A stretch of DNA of 64,000 nucleotides, from contig NC_063998.1 of NCBI RefSeq assembly GCF_932276165.1, forward strand, positions 1,438,501 through 1,502,500. The letters are read 5' to 3'. The first letter of the stretch is position 1; each line of letters begins with the position of its first letter. The notes beneath the pieces were generated by a model. The model did no database searches and was not told the DNA's origin. It saw only the letters and a program-made list of their open reading frames with translations. A program made the translations under genes and the position numbers. This document shows, piece by piece, positions 21,501 to 32,165 of this stretch. The stretch is from Plutella xylostella (Eukaryota; Arthropoda; Insecta; Lepidoptera; Plutellidae).

Positions 21501-22067
21501 AGGGTTCCGTAGCCAAAATGGCAAAAACGGAACCCTTATAGTTTCGTCATGTCCGTCTGTCCGTCTGTCCGTCTGTCACAGCCGATTTACTCGGAAACTA
21601 TAAGTACTACAGTAATGAAATTTGATGAGAATATGTGTTGTATGAACCGCTACAAAAATATGACACTAAATAGTAAAAAAAAGAATTGGGGGTGGGGCCC
21701 CCCATACATGTAACTGAGGGATGAAATTTTTTTTTTCGATGTACATACCCGTGTGGGGTATCAATGGAAAGGTCTTTTAAAATGATATAAAGTTTTCTAA
21801 AAAACATTTTTCTTAAAGTGAACGGTTTTTGAGATATCAGCTCTCAAAGTCGTAAAAAGTATGTCCCCCCCCCTCTATTTTTATAACTACGGGGTATAAA
21901 ATTCTAAAAAAAATAGAGGTGATGCATGCTAATTAACTCTTTCAACGATTTTTGGTTTGATCAAAGTATCTCTTATAGTTTTTGAGATAGGTTGATTTAA
22001 CTGTAAATTATATTTGCTGCTACGGAACCCTTTGTGCGCGAGCCCGACTCGCACTTGGCCGGTTTTT
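21501..22067 (+). repeat. Dispersed 567-bp repeat starting AGGGTTCCGTAGCC, copy 1
   Basis: The left end AGGGTTCCGTAGCC has its inverted partner GCTACGGAACCCT near 22017-22030. A fixed tail, GCGAGCCCGACTCGCACTTG then GGCCGG and T-rich DNA, follows. It contains a (CCGTCTGT)n tandem at about 21550. Copy 2 at 57621-58187 is nearly identical. The family is widespread in Lepidoptera; I do not assign a class. Confidence 0.8.
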
Positions 22068-22295
22068 ATTTTAGTAAAGTAGTAATAAAAACAAAGGCTT
22101 ATTGCATAGTTTTCGTTCACGCTCGCCTACATCGCACGTTGTATATGAGAATAAAGGGAATTACTAAATTTTCTTGTTTAAAAATCACGGTTTCTGGTTT
22201 AGAGGAAAACAAATTGTAAAATGCGGAATACAGTTTTTTTTTCGAATAAAGAGTAAAACAAAACATGTAAATTCAAAAAACGTTTCTATTGACAC

Positions 22296-22782
22296 TAGGG
22301 CATACAATACCGCAATACCGGGAACCCGGAAAAAAATAAGTATTTTTCAATACCAGTATTGAAAGTTAATACCGGTATTGAAGTAATACCGGAATCGGAC
22401 TTTTTAGGCTATAAATAAAGCGATTAAGGTATAGTTAGCCTTGTGTTCTTATATACTATGAAAGCGCACTTGTTTCCAATAGCTTAATGTAGTTTTTGGC
22501 CGTTGGAAATCTACTGTTGCCCATGCGTAAACCGACACCAAATTTTTTTTTTCAAATCTATCATTTTAACTCTAATACTCAATTGTCGTAGAAATCTATA
22601 TCTATAATTACAGAATTTGATTGCCTTTTCTTGTTTAATTTTGGCCTATAGTCCTTTAAACACAATATTTGCCATTTATAACAACAAGAAAGTCTAATAC
22701 CGGTATTAGTACCGGAATCCCGAAGTAGTAATACCGAAACTCAATACCGGTATTGAAAATTATTCCGGTATTGCATGCCCTA
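22296..22782. mobile_element. hAT-type MITE rich in ATACCGGTATT words, 8-bp TSD
   Basis: The ends are TAGGGCATACAATACCG and CCGGTATTGCATGCCCTA. They are flanked by a perfect 8-bp direct repeat ATTGACAC (22288-22295, 22783-22790), the hAT target size. Inside, AATACCGGTATTGA-like palindromes recur at least six times. No transposase frame is present. Confidence 0.85.
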
Positions 22783-23154
22783 ATTGACACCAACTGACAC
22801 TAACTGACTTTTCGCCGAGAAAAGTGGAGTTACAATGTTTGCGATCTAAAGTGATTATAGAATAATTAGAACTATCTATTTTTTTTCAGTTCACCTGGTG
22901 TTGACTGAAATTGTAATTAGGTACTGACTCCTTGACTTGAAAATAACTTTTTTTATAATCGTTATTACAAAACCGCAATTTTTTTAATACAGCAATATTT
23001 GTAGGTACTTACAGTGAGCAAAAGAGCGCAACAAGGTTTTTTTTTTTTTGGTTTTAAGAAACAAAAATATTATTTCTATCATATCCAAAATACACATACT
23101 TAAGTACATATTATACCTCACCCAGACCACCCCATATCACCACCTTTGCCAGCT

Positions 23155-23545
23155 ACGTAACCTTTTGGGACACCCTGTATATGCAGAGTTCTGCAAACTA
23201 CTGTTCTGCTTTTAAAACACCAAAATAAAACAGGTCGTCTAACTAAAAGGTCACGTGACCAAAAAAAAGTATATGGAGAAGCGTTTTTTTTTTCACGAAT
23301 ATAAAAAAATACGTAGGATAAAAGTTATTCAGAGTAACGCCCTTTCGGCTAACAACACCCTGTAGTCCCTCTTATATTAAAATCTGCCCCCAAGTGAGGC
23401 TATACTTAATTCGCGAAAAAAAAAAACGCGAATTTTTACATTCTGATTTCATTTCCAGGGTTTTAGACATAACATCAATAACATGCTGCACACGTAGGTT
23501 TCGGCTTAGTTTAGTATACCCTTTTTGCAACAACCTGTATAAATA
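23155..23545. mobile_element. Remains of two or more MITEs of the CAGGGTGTTGCAAAA family
   Basis: ACACCCTGTAT at 23170, GTCACGTGACC at about 23252, ACAACACCCTGTAG at about 23352 and GTTTCGGCTTAG..TTTTTGCAACAACCTG at 23497-23538 are ends and middles of this family in broken order. Confidence 0.5.
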
Positions 23546-26245
23546 TCGGCACGGGTACGACTTTATATATAATTAATTATTAAATATTAAAAATACTTTC
23601 AAATAAAAATAAATATTTTCGTATCACAAAACAATATTACTTACTTAGTATATTTTTAACAAAGTGGCATGTCTTCACTTTAATGTTTTCGAGTACTATG
23701 TTAAAATTTCATGTCATTGTCCGTAGAACGCCCCGCATACCTCAACCCCCCCTCACTAGATTTGACAGATTCTGATTTTCTTCCAGCTTTAGTGACAGCC
23801 TTAAGGGTCTGCAAGGGGTAATCGAGGGTTGGCATTGTCATAGAATTATGTAGTAAACGATGCTCTACAACCTTGAAAAAAATCACACAGGTAGCCGAAG
23901 AGTCTAACTAGGTGCTGAATGATTCGAATTCAAGTAAATGATTATGGATAACTGTAAATAAAATTCAGAATATGACGAAAAACCAGAAAATCACACTCCC
24001 GTATTGTAACAACTTTGTCGTAATTATTAAGAATTGTCATATGATTTTTATCATATTATAAAGTTAAAGGCTTGGACTAGGCGCTAAATACCTTGTTTTT
24101 TAATAAACACACACTTATTTTGTGTAAATTAATCCCAAACTTGAGCAATTTTTTCCCCTCAAATCTTCATACAAATATCTATGGCGGCTTTCTGTGTTAT
24201 AAAATCATAAACACAAGTGACGTTTGACTCAGTTGGCCGCTGGCCTCCAAAGAAGGGTCACGTCGGTTTAGGCAGCACTGACAGCTCGCGATCTTATCGT
24301 GTACAGATACAAAATCACTGCACATTGGTTGTCATTGCACTTTTTCAACTTTTATGACACCAACATAACTAATTTGATTTGAAATTGAGGAAGCATAATT
24401 CTTCCAGTATATTCAATACATTAAATTAAATTAGATAGTGTGCAATATTCTCGTGACATTACAGTCTCGTAAAGGTCTGATGGCAGGAATATAGCGAATG
24501 GATCTAAGTGATGACAATACGCACGAACATTAGGTTAGGGATCAAAAATACAGTCTCTTGGTGCTGGTTGAGGTATGGTCTCGTGAGGATCTGATGAGGG
24601 CAGTAACACGGTGGTGGCTCAATTTTATTTCAAAGATGTTAATAGCTAAAAGCATCGAGTTTAGGCTATTAAGTATGTTTTTCAGAGAGAGAGAAAGAGA
24701 TTTTATTTTTCCTCTGGATGTGTTAGGTTTACTGGGTTTACTAAGTTCATTCTGTTAATGGCATCAAGTTGTTATGTGTTCATAAGTAATAATTATTTAT
24801 TAACAAAATGTAAAAATAAAAATAAAATAAATAAAAATAAATTCGTAACGTAAAATTGTCAATGACGGAATTTCTTCTATAGACAGTAGCCTAGACAGTA
24901 GATTTGAAGATAAAGATACATTTATTCGACACATAGACAGCAACAACAAAAAAAATACAGATTTAAAGAAAAGAAACACATACTTATACAAAACCACAAA
25001 GAAAAAAAAGGAGTCCTTCGTCAAGTCGCGCGCCTTAGAGTCGCGCGCCACGCGAGTTGGCATCTCCTGTTTTTTTATATCGTCAACTCGCGAGCCCATG
25101 TAAAGTACGGTCAGATGCAAACGAATTGAAACTAAAAAATATAGTTAAATATTGTCTCCCTGGCTGATTAGCATAAGAAGGTACCGACTAGACAGTCGCC
25201 ATTAAAGAAGATGCTTTGATTTCGGGATAAAGATACAATAAAGCCTTTGTTGGAAGTGCGGAATAAGGCAAAAGGGGATGTGACCTATGACGCATGATAC
25301 CCAAGTTTGCTATCTCTCTCATGCCGTGCGCAAATTTTACCTGCCATAGCTATGTCCTTGTTTTTGTTGCAAAAACCGTCATTAAAACTACATTGTTTTA
25401 GTGATGTCGTTTTAGTGTTACTCCTAATTCGAAGCAGAGATGTACAGTGCATTACTTACAGCGCAAAAATATTAAAATGTGGCAGTTTTTACTGTTTTTT
25501 ATGTATTGTGGGGGTAAGCCTATCAGTCAGACAGACGGACAAAGAGATCCTATAACGGTTGCTTTTTTTCTTTTGACGTTCGAAACCCTAAAATTAAGTA
25601 AAAATATTATGCTGCTACCAAAAAATGTACTTAAAGGTATTGAAAAAGCGGTATACAGGGTTATTGGTAAGTAGACCTGATCCTTTCAGGAGGTGATAGA
25701 GGAAGGCATTTCCAGTCGATTATACCCTATAATGCATTATCCGAAACTTAACCATTTCTAAGATATTTAATATTTAAAGATTTTTTGAATTTTTGCCAAA
25801 ATTTCATGTTTAAAACCGAAAATAAAAAAACTAGCCATATTTCAATACTTTTTTTGTTTGTTTTGAATTAGTAACATCTTAATAAACTTATTAAAATGAT
25901 CAAATGTGCATTATTTGACTTAAATTAGACACAATACCTCAAAATAGATAAACATTTTTTAAAAATATTCAAAACCTAAAAAGAAATAAGTTAAATTAAA
26001 AAAGAATTTCATACAACAATTTTTTGTGCACTTCAGCTTAAAAACATTGTCAACTTATAAGCTTTCAAATGAGATATTTCAATATCAAATCGATTTAGGT
26101 ATCACCAAGATATGGCCAAAACAATCAGAAAAGGTGGACAAAATTCAACAGAAAAACTAACAGATTAGCGCAATTTAAAGGTAAAAAGTGTGATGGTTTT
26201 CAGTCCTGTTCACTTTAGTATGGAAACCCCTGTTGAGTTTTCTTG
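23546..26245. other. AT-rich DNA, no gene recognised
   Basis: The longest open frames are A/T-run artefacts (for example 24800-25120, minus). A copy of the CAGGGTTATTGGTAAGTA repeat lies at 25651-25790. A CG-richer stretch at 24210-24310 has no recognisable function. Confidence 0.4.
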
Positions 26246-26390
26246 ACAAGTCCCAATGTTAATGGAAAGTATCGTAGGCGGGGACCAGCAGAGGGTTCAC
26301 CATTTAGCTGAATGTTACTTAGAAAACGGCCTTGAGTGGCGGTCAAGTTGTTCCCCGCCTGCGATACTTTCCATTAACATTGGGACTTGT
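26246..26390. repeat. 145-bp hairpin with 39-bp arms
   Basis: The left arm (26246-26284) and right arm (26352-26390) are inverted copies with one mismatch, starting ACAAGTCCCAATGTTAATGG. The 67-bp loop is GC-moderate. It is probably a small MITE; a transcribed copy would form a long stem. Confidence 0.7.
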
Positions 26391-26699
26391 TTTCATGTTT
26401 TTAGCGTACAGTCGGGTTTTTCGTTTGTTTATAATTGTATATTTTTATTTGTAACTTTTTAGTTGTTTTTATTTTATGAAATTTTACGTCAGTAGTTCAT
26501 GATCATTTTTTATTTCAATAATTTTGGTGTTGTTATTTAAATACCTTCAATATGCATATTTTTGTAATGTGAAAATCAAGCCCTTTCATTTGATACCTTA
26601 CACGGCAAAGTTGAATTATTATTTTTTCGATCATCACGTTATGTCCTCTAGAGGGCGCTATGTACATTTTAATGGAACGTCACATAGCCTATAACCATC

Positions 26700-26895
26700 G
26701 CGCCATCAATACGCTTCTAACAATACCTCATACATCAAAATAGAAACTTTGTTGGACATGTGACTTTTTACCATGGAAAACGAATATTTTTTTTCGAGAA
26801 TTTGCCAATCTCGTAGAACAAAAGTTGTCCAGAATGACTCCTTGAGTCATCCCCTTTTGGCTTAGTATAGCCCTTTTGCGACACTATGTATTTAC
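26700..26895. mobile_element. Half MITE of the CAGGGTGTTGCAAAA family
   Basis: The right half only: a CATGTGACTTTTTACC middle, then GAATGACTCCTTGAGTCATC and GCTTAGTATAGCCCTTTTGC, ending GACACTATGTAT. It parallels the 20413 copy. Confidence 0.45.
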
Positions 26896-28346
26896 TTTGC
26901 TTTGTCGTCGGGGTTCAGTTGGCTGGAGGATGCCCGAAACTTATTATCTACACTTTAATACTTTTAGTTACCTTTCTACAAGTAAATACCACATTTGTTT
27001 GAGAAAGCTAATCGGGTTCCGAGTATAGAGTAAAGTGGCACCCCTATTAATTTCTACTCTTTCCTGGTGCCTACCAGTGTAAGTAAGAATTATACTTACT
27101 TACCCTAAAATCACCCAAAATGTACTTGAACATAATTGTCAATAAAGTTGGCGAGTTAAAGTTTATCGACCCACTGTGCAAACTTACATGTGTGCGTGTC
27201 ACTGCGTGTGCTGTGTGAAGAGCATTGAAAACCCAAAATTGGCGCGGCACGTCACCCTGTACGGGCCCTTAACAGAATAAACTAAACTTAGCTACTAACA
27301 GTGTTTGATAATATACAGAATAATATAGAGTTATAATTTTTTGATTTAAAAGTGAATCCCGTGATGAAAAATTATCATTGTGTTTGCTACATTGACTTGT
27401 CGACGGGCAGTTTACTTACAAAATCCACCCCCTTTATTGTATTGTACCGACCTGCAACATCTAATCAGACAAAAAATGACCTATTCATAAAACAGACAAA
27501 GTGCTGTCAACATAAATAAAAACATTCCAAAATAAAACTAAAAAGCAAAAGCGACCAGGTTTTCTTTTCAACGGTTATTTCGCGTTGCCGTCATAATTTT
27601 TCGTTAAAAATGAGACGCACATTTTGGTATTACAACGACGCTGACAAATTTAACGTAGCTTGAGTTACGGCTAAAGATTATGCTAAATAACAGTTTAATG
27701 CCGGATTTTTGAAATTATTTTACGATTTATGATTTCGCAAAATTAAATTAGAACGTTTTTTTACAGTCGTTGGTATGTCAGCAATTGAGTCACAAAGATT
27801 AATACATTTTGATTAATTATTAAATTATCACAATTATTGTATTAGGCAAGGATTGATAGTTTTATTTGAAATCCAAACTACTAAAAAAATACAAACACAT
27901 AATATACCTAGTGTTATTTGATGTTGTAGGTACTTAATATCTATTAACTATCTGAATAAATAAAGGTTGGTAGTTTTTCGTGACTCGTGATCGTGACCGA
28001 AAATCCTTTAAACTTGTAAACAAAAGTTTTACTGAGCCGGGATTTTTTTGATTTATTTATTTTATAAAGTTGGAATCATGTTGTTTATCACTAATGTATT
28101 TTCGGATTGAATGAACGCTTGCTAAGTTGTTAACGCAGTCCATTTTGGAAAGCTTTTTATATACCTACGCACATAGTTAAACTTATTTATCAGAGTTTAA
28201 CAAATATTGTGTTGCAAATCACAATTGTTCTTCGGCTTTTGGAAATTAGTGAAAATAATGTAAGTACTCCCTATAAAAATTCATGTCACCAATAAAGATG
28301 TTGTACTTAACAAAGTCGTTCAAATCCCGTTTACTCCGCCCAGGCA
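26896..28346. other. AT-rich DNA, nothing recognised
   Basis: No gene, no repeat structure that I can support. Confidence 0.4.
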
Positions 28347-28545
28347 AGTGCCAATTTCTCCATAGTCGGTTAGAGCATAACCAGGTATTAGTGGTTGACT
28401 TTTGACACATCTGTCAATAATTTTATATGGAGATAACGTATAATTAATTAACCAATCCCTGGTCGGTTAGATAACCGACTATGGAGAAATTGGTACTTCA
28501 CTAATACCTGGTTATGCTCTAACCGACTATGGAGAAATTGGCACT
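28347..28545. mobile_element. MITE, GTGCCAATTTCTCCATAGTC family, with a duplicated end
   Basis: It matches the 148-bp copy at 61053-61200, but the right end is followed by an extra inverted end segment, ACTAATACCTGGTTATGCTC..GGAGAAATTGGCAC. The result has three end modules instead of two. Confidence 0.7.
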
Positions 28546-29545
28546 ACTATATACTACTTTTGCAACAGCTTGTTTTAGAATAGTCATTATTAAATACATG
28601 GTGGTGTCTTCCGCTATACCTACTTGCATTCTGTTCAAATGTTATTTATCATAGTTATAATTAAATATATAGATTCTGTAAATAAACACATTTATGTACC
28701 TAGCTATAATTAATTAAGCAAATAGGTAAATAATGTACAAACATTTACTTAAGTCGTATTTACTTAAGTTGTATGCATTACTCTAATTTATGTACATAGA
28801 ATCTAATAGTGACTATTACCAGAAAAACATAGTTATAAAGTAGGTATTTTGTAAATATTTATTCAGCTAATGCATACTTACCCGGTAAGGTATGTTCAAA
28901 GTTAATAAAATTTATTAATTAATTATGAATTATTTTGATTTATAAATACGAAAAATACTAATCATAATGATTCCTTAATCGATGGTTAACTCTGAACAGC
29001 CTCTCAAAACTATATTGTATGTCTGCTACAAACTGTATTATATACTAAAAAAACATTAAATATATAAGTACGTTTGATGGATTTGTTCCAAACAGTATGT
29101 TTTCTCATCCTGTAAAATTTATATAATATAATCTGTTGTATAAATAAATATTTCTACTTGAAGATTATGTTCATGATGTTGTTTTCTTCCCATCATCGGT
29201 TTGTTAACAATCATCTCCACTGGACATAGGCCTCTAACCTACCAACCACTAGAGGTACTAAGTATAAAACCTGGAGCCGCCCCGCGGGTTCACTACAAAT
29301 GGAAACACACAAGCTTGCACGACATCTGTCTATCTTCATTCTACTTCTTAGTGTACCGGTAGTGGCTTGATCCTTCCTTCTATCAGATAACTTCTTCTTG
29401 CTAGACCTATACATAGGGTTATACATAGCATACATAGCATACCTATACATAGGGCTACAGTTGATATGTCCCTCAAGCAGATTCCGTTCATGAAGCCCCT
29501 ATTAAAACTGCTAAACTCAAATATCTATAAATAAACAAAATAAGC
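28546..29545. other. AT-rich DNA with a small RTE tail
   Basis: An RTE 3' tail remnant, CCACTGGACATAGGCCTCT, lies at 29217-29235 (minus orientation). ACATAGCATACATAGC-like repeats lie at 29405-29455. No gene is seen. Confidence 0.4.
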
Positions 29546-29660
29546 GTAGTGGTTAGTGACCCTGACTACTGAGTCGATGGTCCCGGGTTCGATTCCCGGC
29601 TGGGGCAGATATTTGTTCAAACAGAGATATTTGTTCTCGGTTTTTTTTTTTTTTTTTTAA

Positions 29661-29947
29661 AGATTTTATTATCACTCCACAGACTTTATGTCCGTGCCTT
29701 TTTGAGAGATCAATATATTGTGAGAGTTTGGTTGTTTTTTGTCTTCATCTTTTAACTACTCACTACTCAATGTGGAAGCTTATAATATATATATTTTATC
29801 TTTTATATATATATACCTATATATTATTAATAATTTTTTTTTATTTTTTTTGCACTCCTGGAGGAAAATCTACACAGACACCTGGGAAGGGGACCCAGGT
29901 AGTGTCGGCCTTTAACCGACTAAAAACCCCCAGATGTGCATTTCTTG
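29661..29947. other. Segment between two poly(T) tracts, possible LINE 3' end
   Basis: It holds an AT-rich stretch and, at 29853-29947, a GC-richer block. That block includes CTGGAGGAAAATCTACAC, GGGAAGGGGACCCAGG and CGGCCTTTAACCGACTAAAA, which I believe recur in Lepidoptera. Lying between two homopolymer tracts inside one target duplication, it may be the 3' end of the LINE RNA that primed the event. Confidence 0.35.
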
Positions 29948-30311
29948 TTTTTTTTTTTTTTTTTTTTTTCTTTGTTTCACACAGTCACACTTACAATTAT
30001 AATGGCAACAAACATTTGAAGGGTAGGGCCAGTGTCAGCTGTCTTCAGAGAACTTAACAGACGCCTGTCAGTGGCCACACACTCCTTTTGTCATCGCTGT
30101 TGTTTTGCCTGGTGTTAATGTGTGACAGTGTTCTTAAAACTATCTTAATTTTATTGGTTAGTTCTTATACAGATAATATTAATTCATGATATACTATACA
30201 ATACCTACATATCAAAACTATATAATACATGCTATATACTATACATAACAAAACTATAAAATACATGCAATACGGTTTGGCCGTCAATATAAAATTAAAA
30301 TCAAAATTCTC

Positions 30312-31925
30312 CTATTCCGCTCCATTTTGCGTTGCCAAAAGCCTTGATTGCTGGGCAACGACCTCTTTGTCCCGATTTTTTATTGCCATCTTTAGGTTGT
30401 ACTCGAGGATCCGTTTCTTCGGTGCTGTTATTGCCGTTTTAGCGAGGTTGCCGATAGCGTCCTCGGTGTCATCCGCATAGTAGGTGAAGGCGGAGGTGTG
30501 CCTCGACAGCGCCACTACTGCGTGAGGTATGCTATCGTGCAACTTTATTTTATCTTTTGTTTTTATGATAATGACGGATTCGTACGTCAATCCATGTGCT
30601 TCGTGTATGGTTAAGACGCGTGATCCCGTTCCTTCTCCAAACCCTTGGCTGGTCAGGGTCTCTTTTTCTTCCTGTGTATGCGTCAGGAATAGAGTGTTGG
30701 TTTGGGATTTTGGAATTGCTGCGTCTGTAAACCTTTTCAGCTGCAGGGATTGGATACGCGTTGTGGCTGCGTATATGCCTGAGTATACTTCTCTTAGGGC
30801 GTATGCAACATCCATGGGGTTTCTGTATGAGCACAACAGCTCCTGGGTGATGTTTGCTACCAGTGTTGGGCGACTGTACCTTAGTTCGAATAGGTTCTCT
30901 CTGTCTATGTACGGTAGCTGGTTGATGTCTCCGATTAGAGCAATATCACTGGCACGGGACAGGCGGGCGGCAATTACGATTGCCCCGAAATGGTTCATCA
31001 GGGCCTCGTCAATTATCAGGCGTTGGCATCCGACATGTTCTCTAAAGCCGTTTACTAGGACTGATGCCATCGTACGTACCCTAGTTCTAACCATGTTCCC
31101 GATCCTATGCGCTAGCCTGTTTCGTATATCGACGGCCGCCTCAGTTGTCGTGGTGATAATGGTGTCTTTGCTCACATCGAAGTTATTTACCACCCAGGTT
31201 GTCTTCCCACATCCAGGTACCCCGTTCACCCAAGCGATGGTGGGCATCGTCCAGCTATTCCAGGTAGCGTTAATGGTTTCCGCTTTTGCTAGGATTTTGT
31301 CCTCTAGCATAATCCTGGTACACTGAGCTACGACCACCATTTGGTTGTTGTGTGGGAGAGTGAGTTTCGGGATGTTGCGTTCCCAGGGCACGAATCCGCA
31401 TTCCTCGCTATAAGCCGCCATATACGCTCCAGTCATTTTGCCTCTGAGGACTTGGCAACTACTGTTATCGTATATGCAGGCTTCGGCCTCCTCGAGTAAA
31501 ACTTTTAGCCGGCTTTCGTTCTCTTGCCTGTAGGTCTGCATGATCGTTTTGCAGGACAAGAGATTTACCTGCTTTGTGGCGGTTGTAATTGCCATAAATT
31601 CGATGGCGGCATTCTCTAGATGGTCGTTTGAGGTGGTAGCTGTTTTCAGCTTCGGTGGGACCACCTGGCCCATATCCGCTCGAGTAATTTTCCTCTGGGC
31701 AAGCCTTTTTCCAGTTTTAGGTTCTCTGGAGATTTGGCGCCTCTCGGGTGTCCTCTGTGGTTTTCCTATAAGGCTTGAGGCAGCTGCTTTAAAAGCCTGG
31801 AGGAACCCTTGGACACGCCCTTGCGATGTTAAATTGTGCATCCTCCTTTCCATGTTCCGTTGTTCTGAAGCGGCGACAGCCCCAGCGGTCATCCTCTCCT
31901 GTAGGCGTTCAGATCCGGTGACCAT
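30312..31925 (-). CDS. Superfamily-1 viral RNA helicase, virga/nege-like, endogenous
   Basis: There are 537 residues from the first ATG (31925) to the stop. The frame is also open upstream to 32042, into the SINE, without an ATG. Counting from that upstream limit, the helicase motifs are: I, GVPGCGKTT (274-282); II, IIDEAL (343-348); III, GDINQLPY (371-378); V, TIHEAHGLTYESV (478-490); VI, VVALSRHT (509-516). GDxxQxPYI and VALSRH are typical of tobamovirus/virga-like and insect nege-like replicases. These proteins unwind RNA and carry 5'-triphosphatase activity during viral replication. Methyltransferase and polymerase domains are absent, so this is a fragment of a replicase. About 160 basic residues precede the helicase core. 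No frameshift or stop interrupts the frame. Whether it is expressed is unknown. Confidence 0.85.
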   Translation of the reverse strand: MVTGSERLQERMTAGAVAASEQRNMERRMHNLTSQGRVQGFLQAFKAAASSLIGKPQRTPERRQISREPKTGKRLAQRKITRADMGQVVPPKLKTATTSNDHLENAAIEFMAITTATKQVNLLSCKTIMQTYRQENESRLKVLLEEAEACIYDNSSCQVLRGKMTGAYMAAYSEECGFVPWERNIPKLTLPHNNQMVVVAQCTRIMLEDKILAKAETINATWNSWTMPTIAWVNGVPGCGKTTWVVNNFDVSKDTIITTTTEAAVDIRNRLAHRIGNMVRTRVRTMASVLVNGFREHVGCQRLIIDEALMNHFGAIVIAARLSRASDIALIGDINQLPYIDRENLFELRYSRPTLVANITQELLCSYRNPMDVAYALREVYSGIYAATTRIQSLQLKRFTDAAIPKSQTNTLFLTHTQEEKETLTSQGFGEGTGSRVLTIHEAHGLTYESVIIIKTKDKIKLHDSIPHAVVALSRHTSAFTYYADDTEDAIGNLAKTAITAPKKRILEYNLKMAIKNRDKEVVAQQSRLLATQNGAE

Positions 31926-32165
31926 GTATTCGGCTTGTTGGTGGCAGTTGTCAATGCCCCTCGCAAGTATATGACCTTTGAGAAAGCTTAGATGTTCTCG
32001 GTCCTCTGTTCTCGGGTCTTGGATGTGCCCGTAAAATGGCAATAGGCCCGCCCCCTATTGCATTAGAACTAACATAACACTCTGGCGAAAAGTGGGTGCA
32101 GCAATGCACCTCTGCCTACCCCGCAAGGGAGTACATTAGTACAAGGCGTGAGTGCGTGTTTTTTT

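Larger units (their letters stand above)
29641..32007 (-). mobile_element. Retro-inserted RNA-virus sequence (endogenous viral element)
   Basis: The insertion is bounded by the 8-bp repeat GTTCTCGG (29633-29640 and 32008-32015). On the minus strand it ends in an A18 tract (29641-29658) at the left border. Poly(A) plus a short target duplication are the marks of LINE-machinery (target-primed) insertion of an RNA. Most of its length is one helicase reading frame. A second A22-class tract lies inside, at about 29948-29970. At the right border, GTTCTCGG also occurs at 31994-32001, so six to fourteen bases there may be filler. The 5' part of the viral genome is absent. Confidence 0.8.
29546..32165 (+). 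mobile_element. tRNA-derived SINE split by a later insertion
   Basis: The first part (29546-29640) has the tRNA-like head with GGTTCGATTCCCGGCTGGGG and reaches GTTCTCGG. The second part (32008-32165) resumes at GTTCTCGGGTCTTGG and runs to the tail CCCCGCAAGGGAGTACATTA..GGCGTGAG and a T-rich end. A TCTATAAATAAA word occurs near both outer borders, a plausible SINE target duplication. The uninterrupted relative at 20064-20310 shows what is missing: nothing. The 2.37 kb between is therefore an insertion. Confidence 0.85.

Noticed and set aside
24800..25120. 106-codon minus-strand frame with Phe/Leu-rich stretches
   Set aside because: It is built from A- and AAT-runs read in reverse. No start context, domain or splice support was found.
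30529..31326. Plus-strand 265-codon open frame opposite the helicase
   Set aside because: It is antisense to the helicase coding frame and has no domain of its own; it is a shadow of codon composition.
31926..32042. Upstream extension of the helicase frame into the SINE
   Set aside because: It is open but has no ATG (the first codon is TTG), and the sequence is SINE, so it was not included in the coding region.
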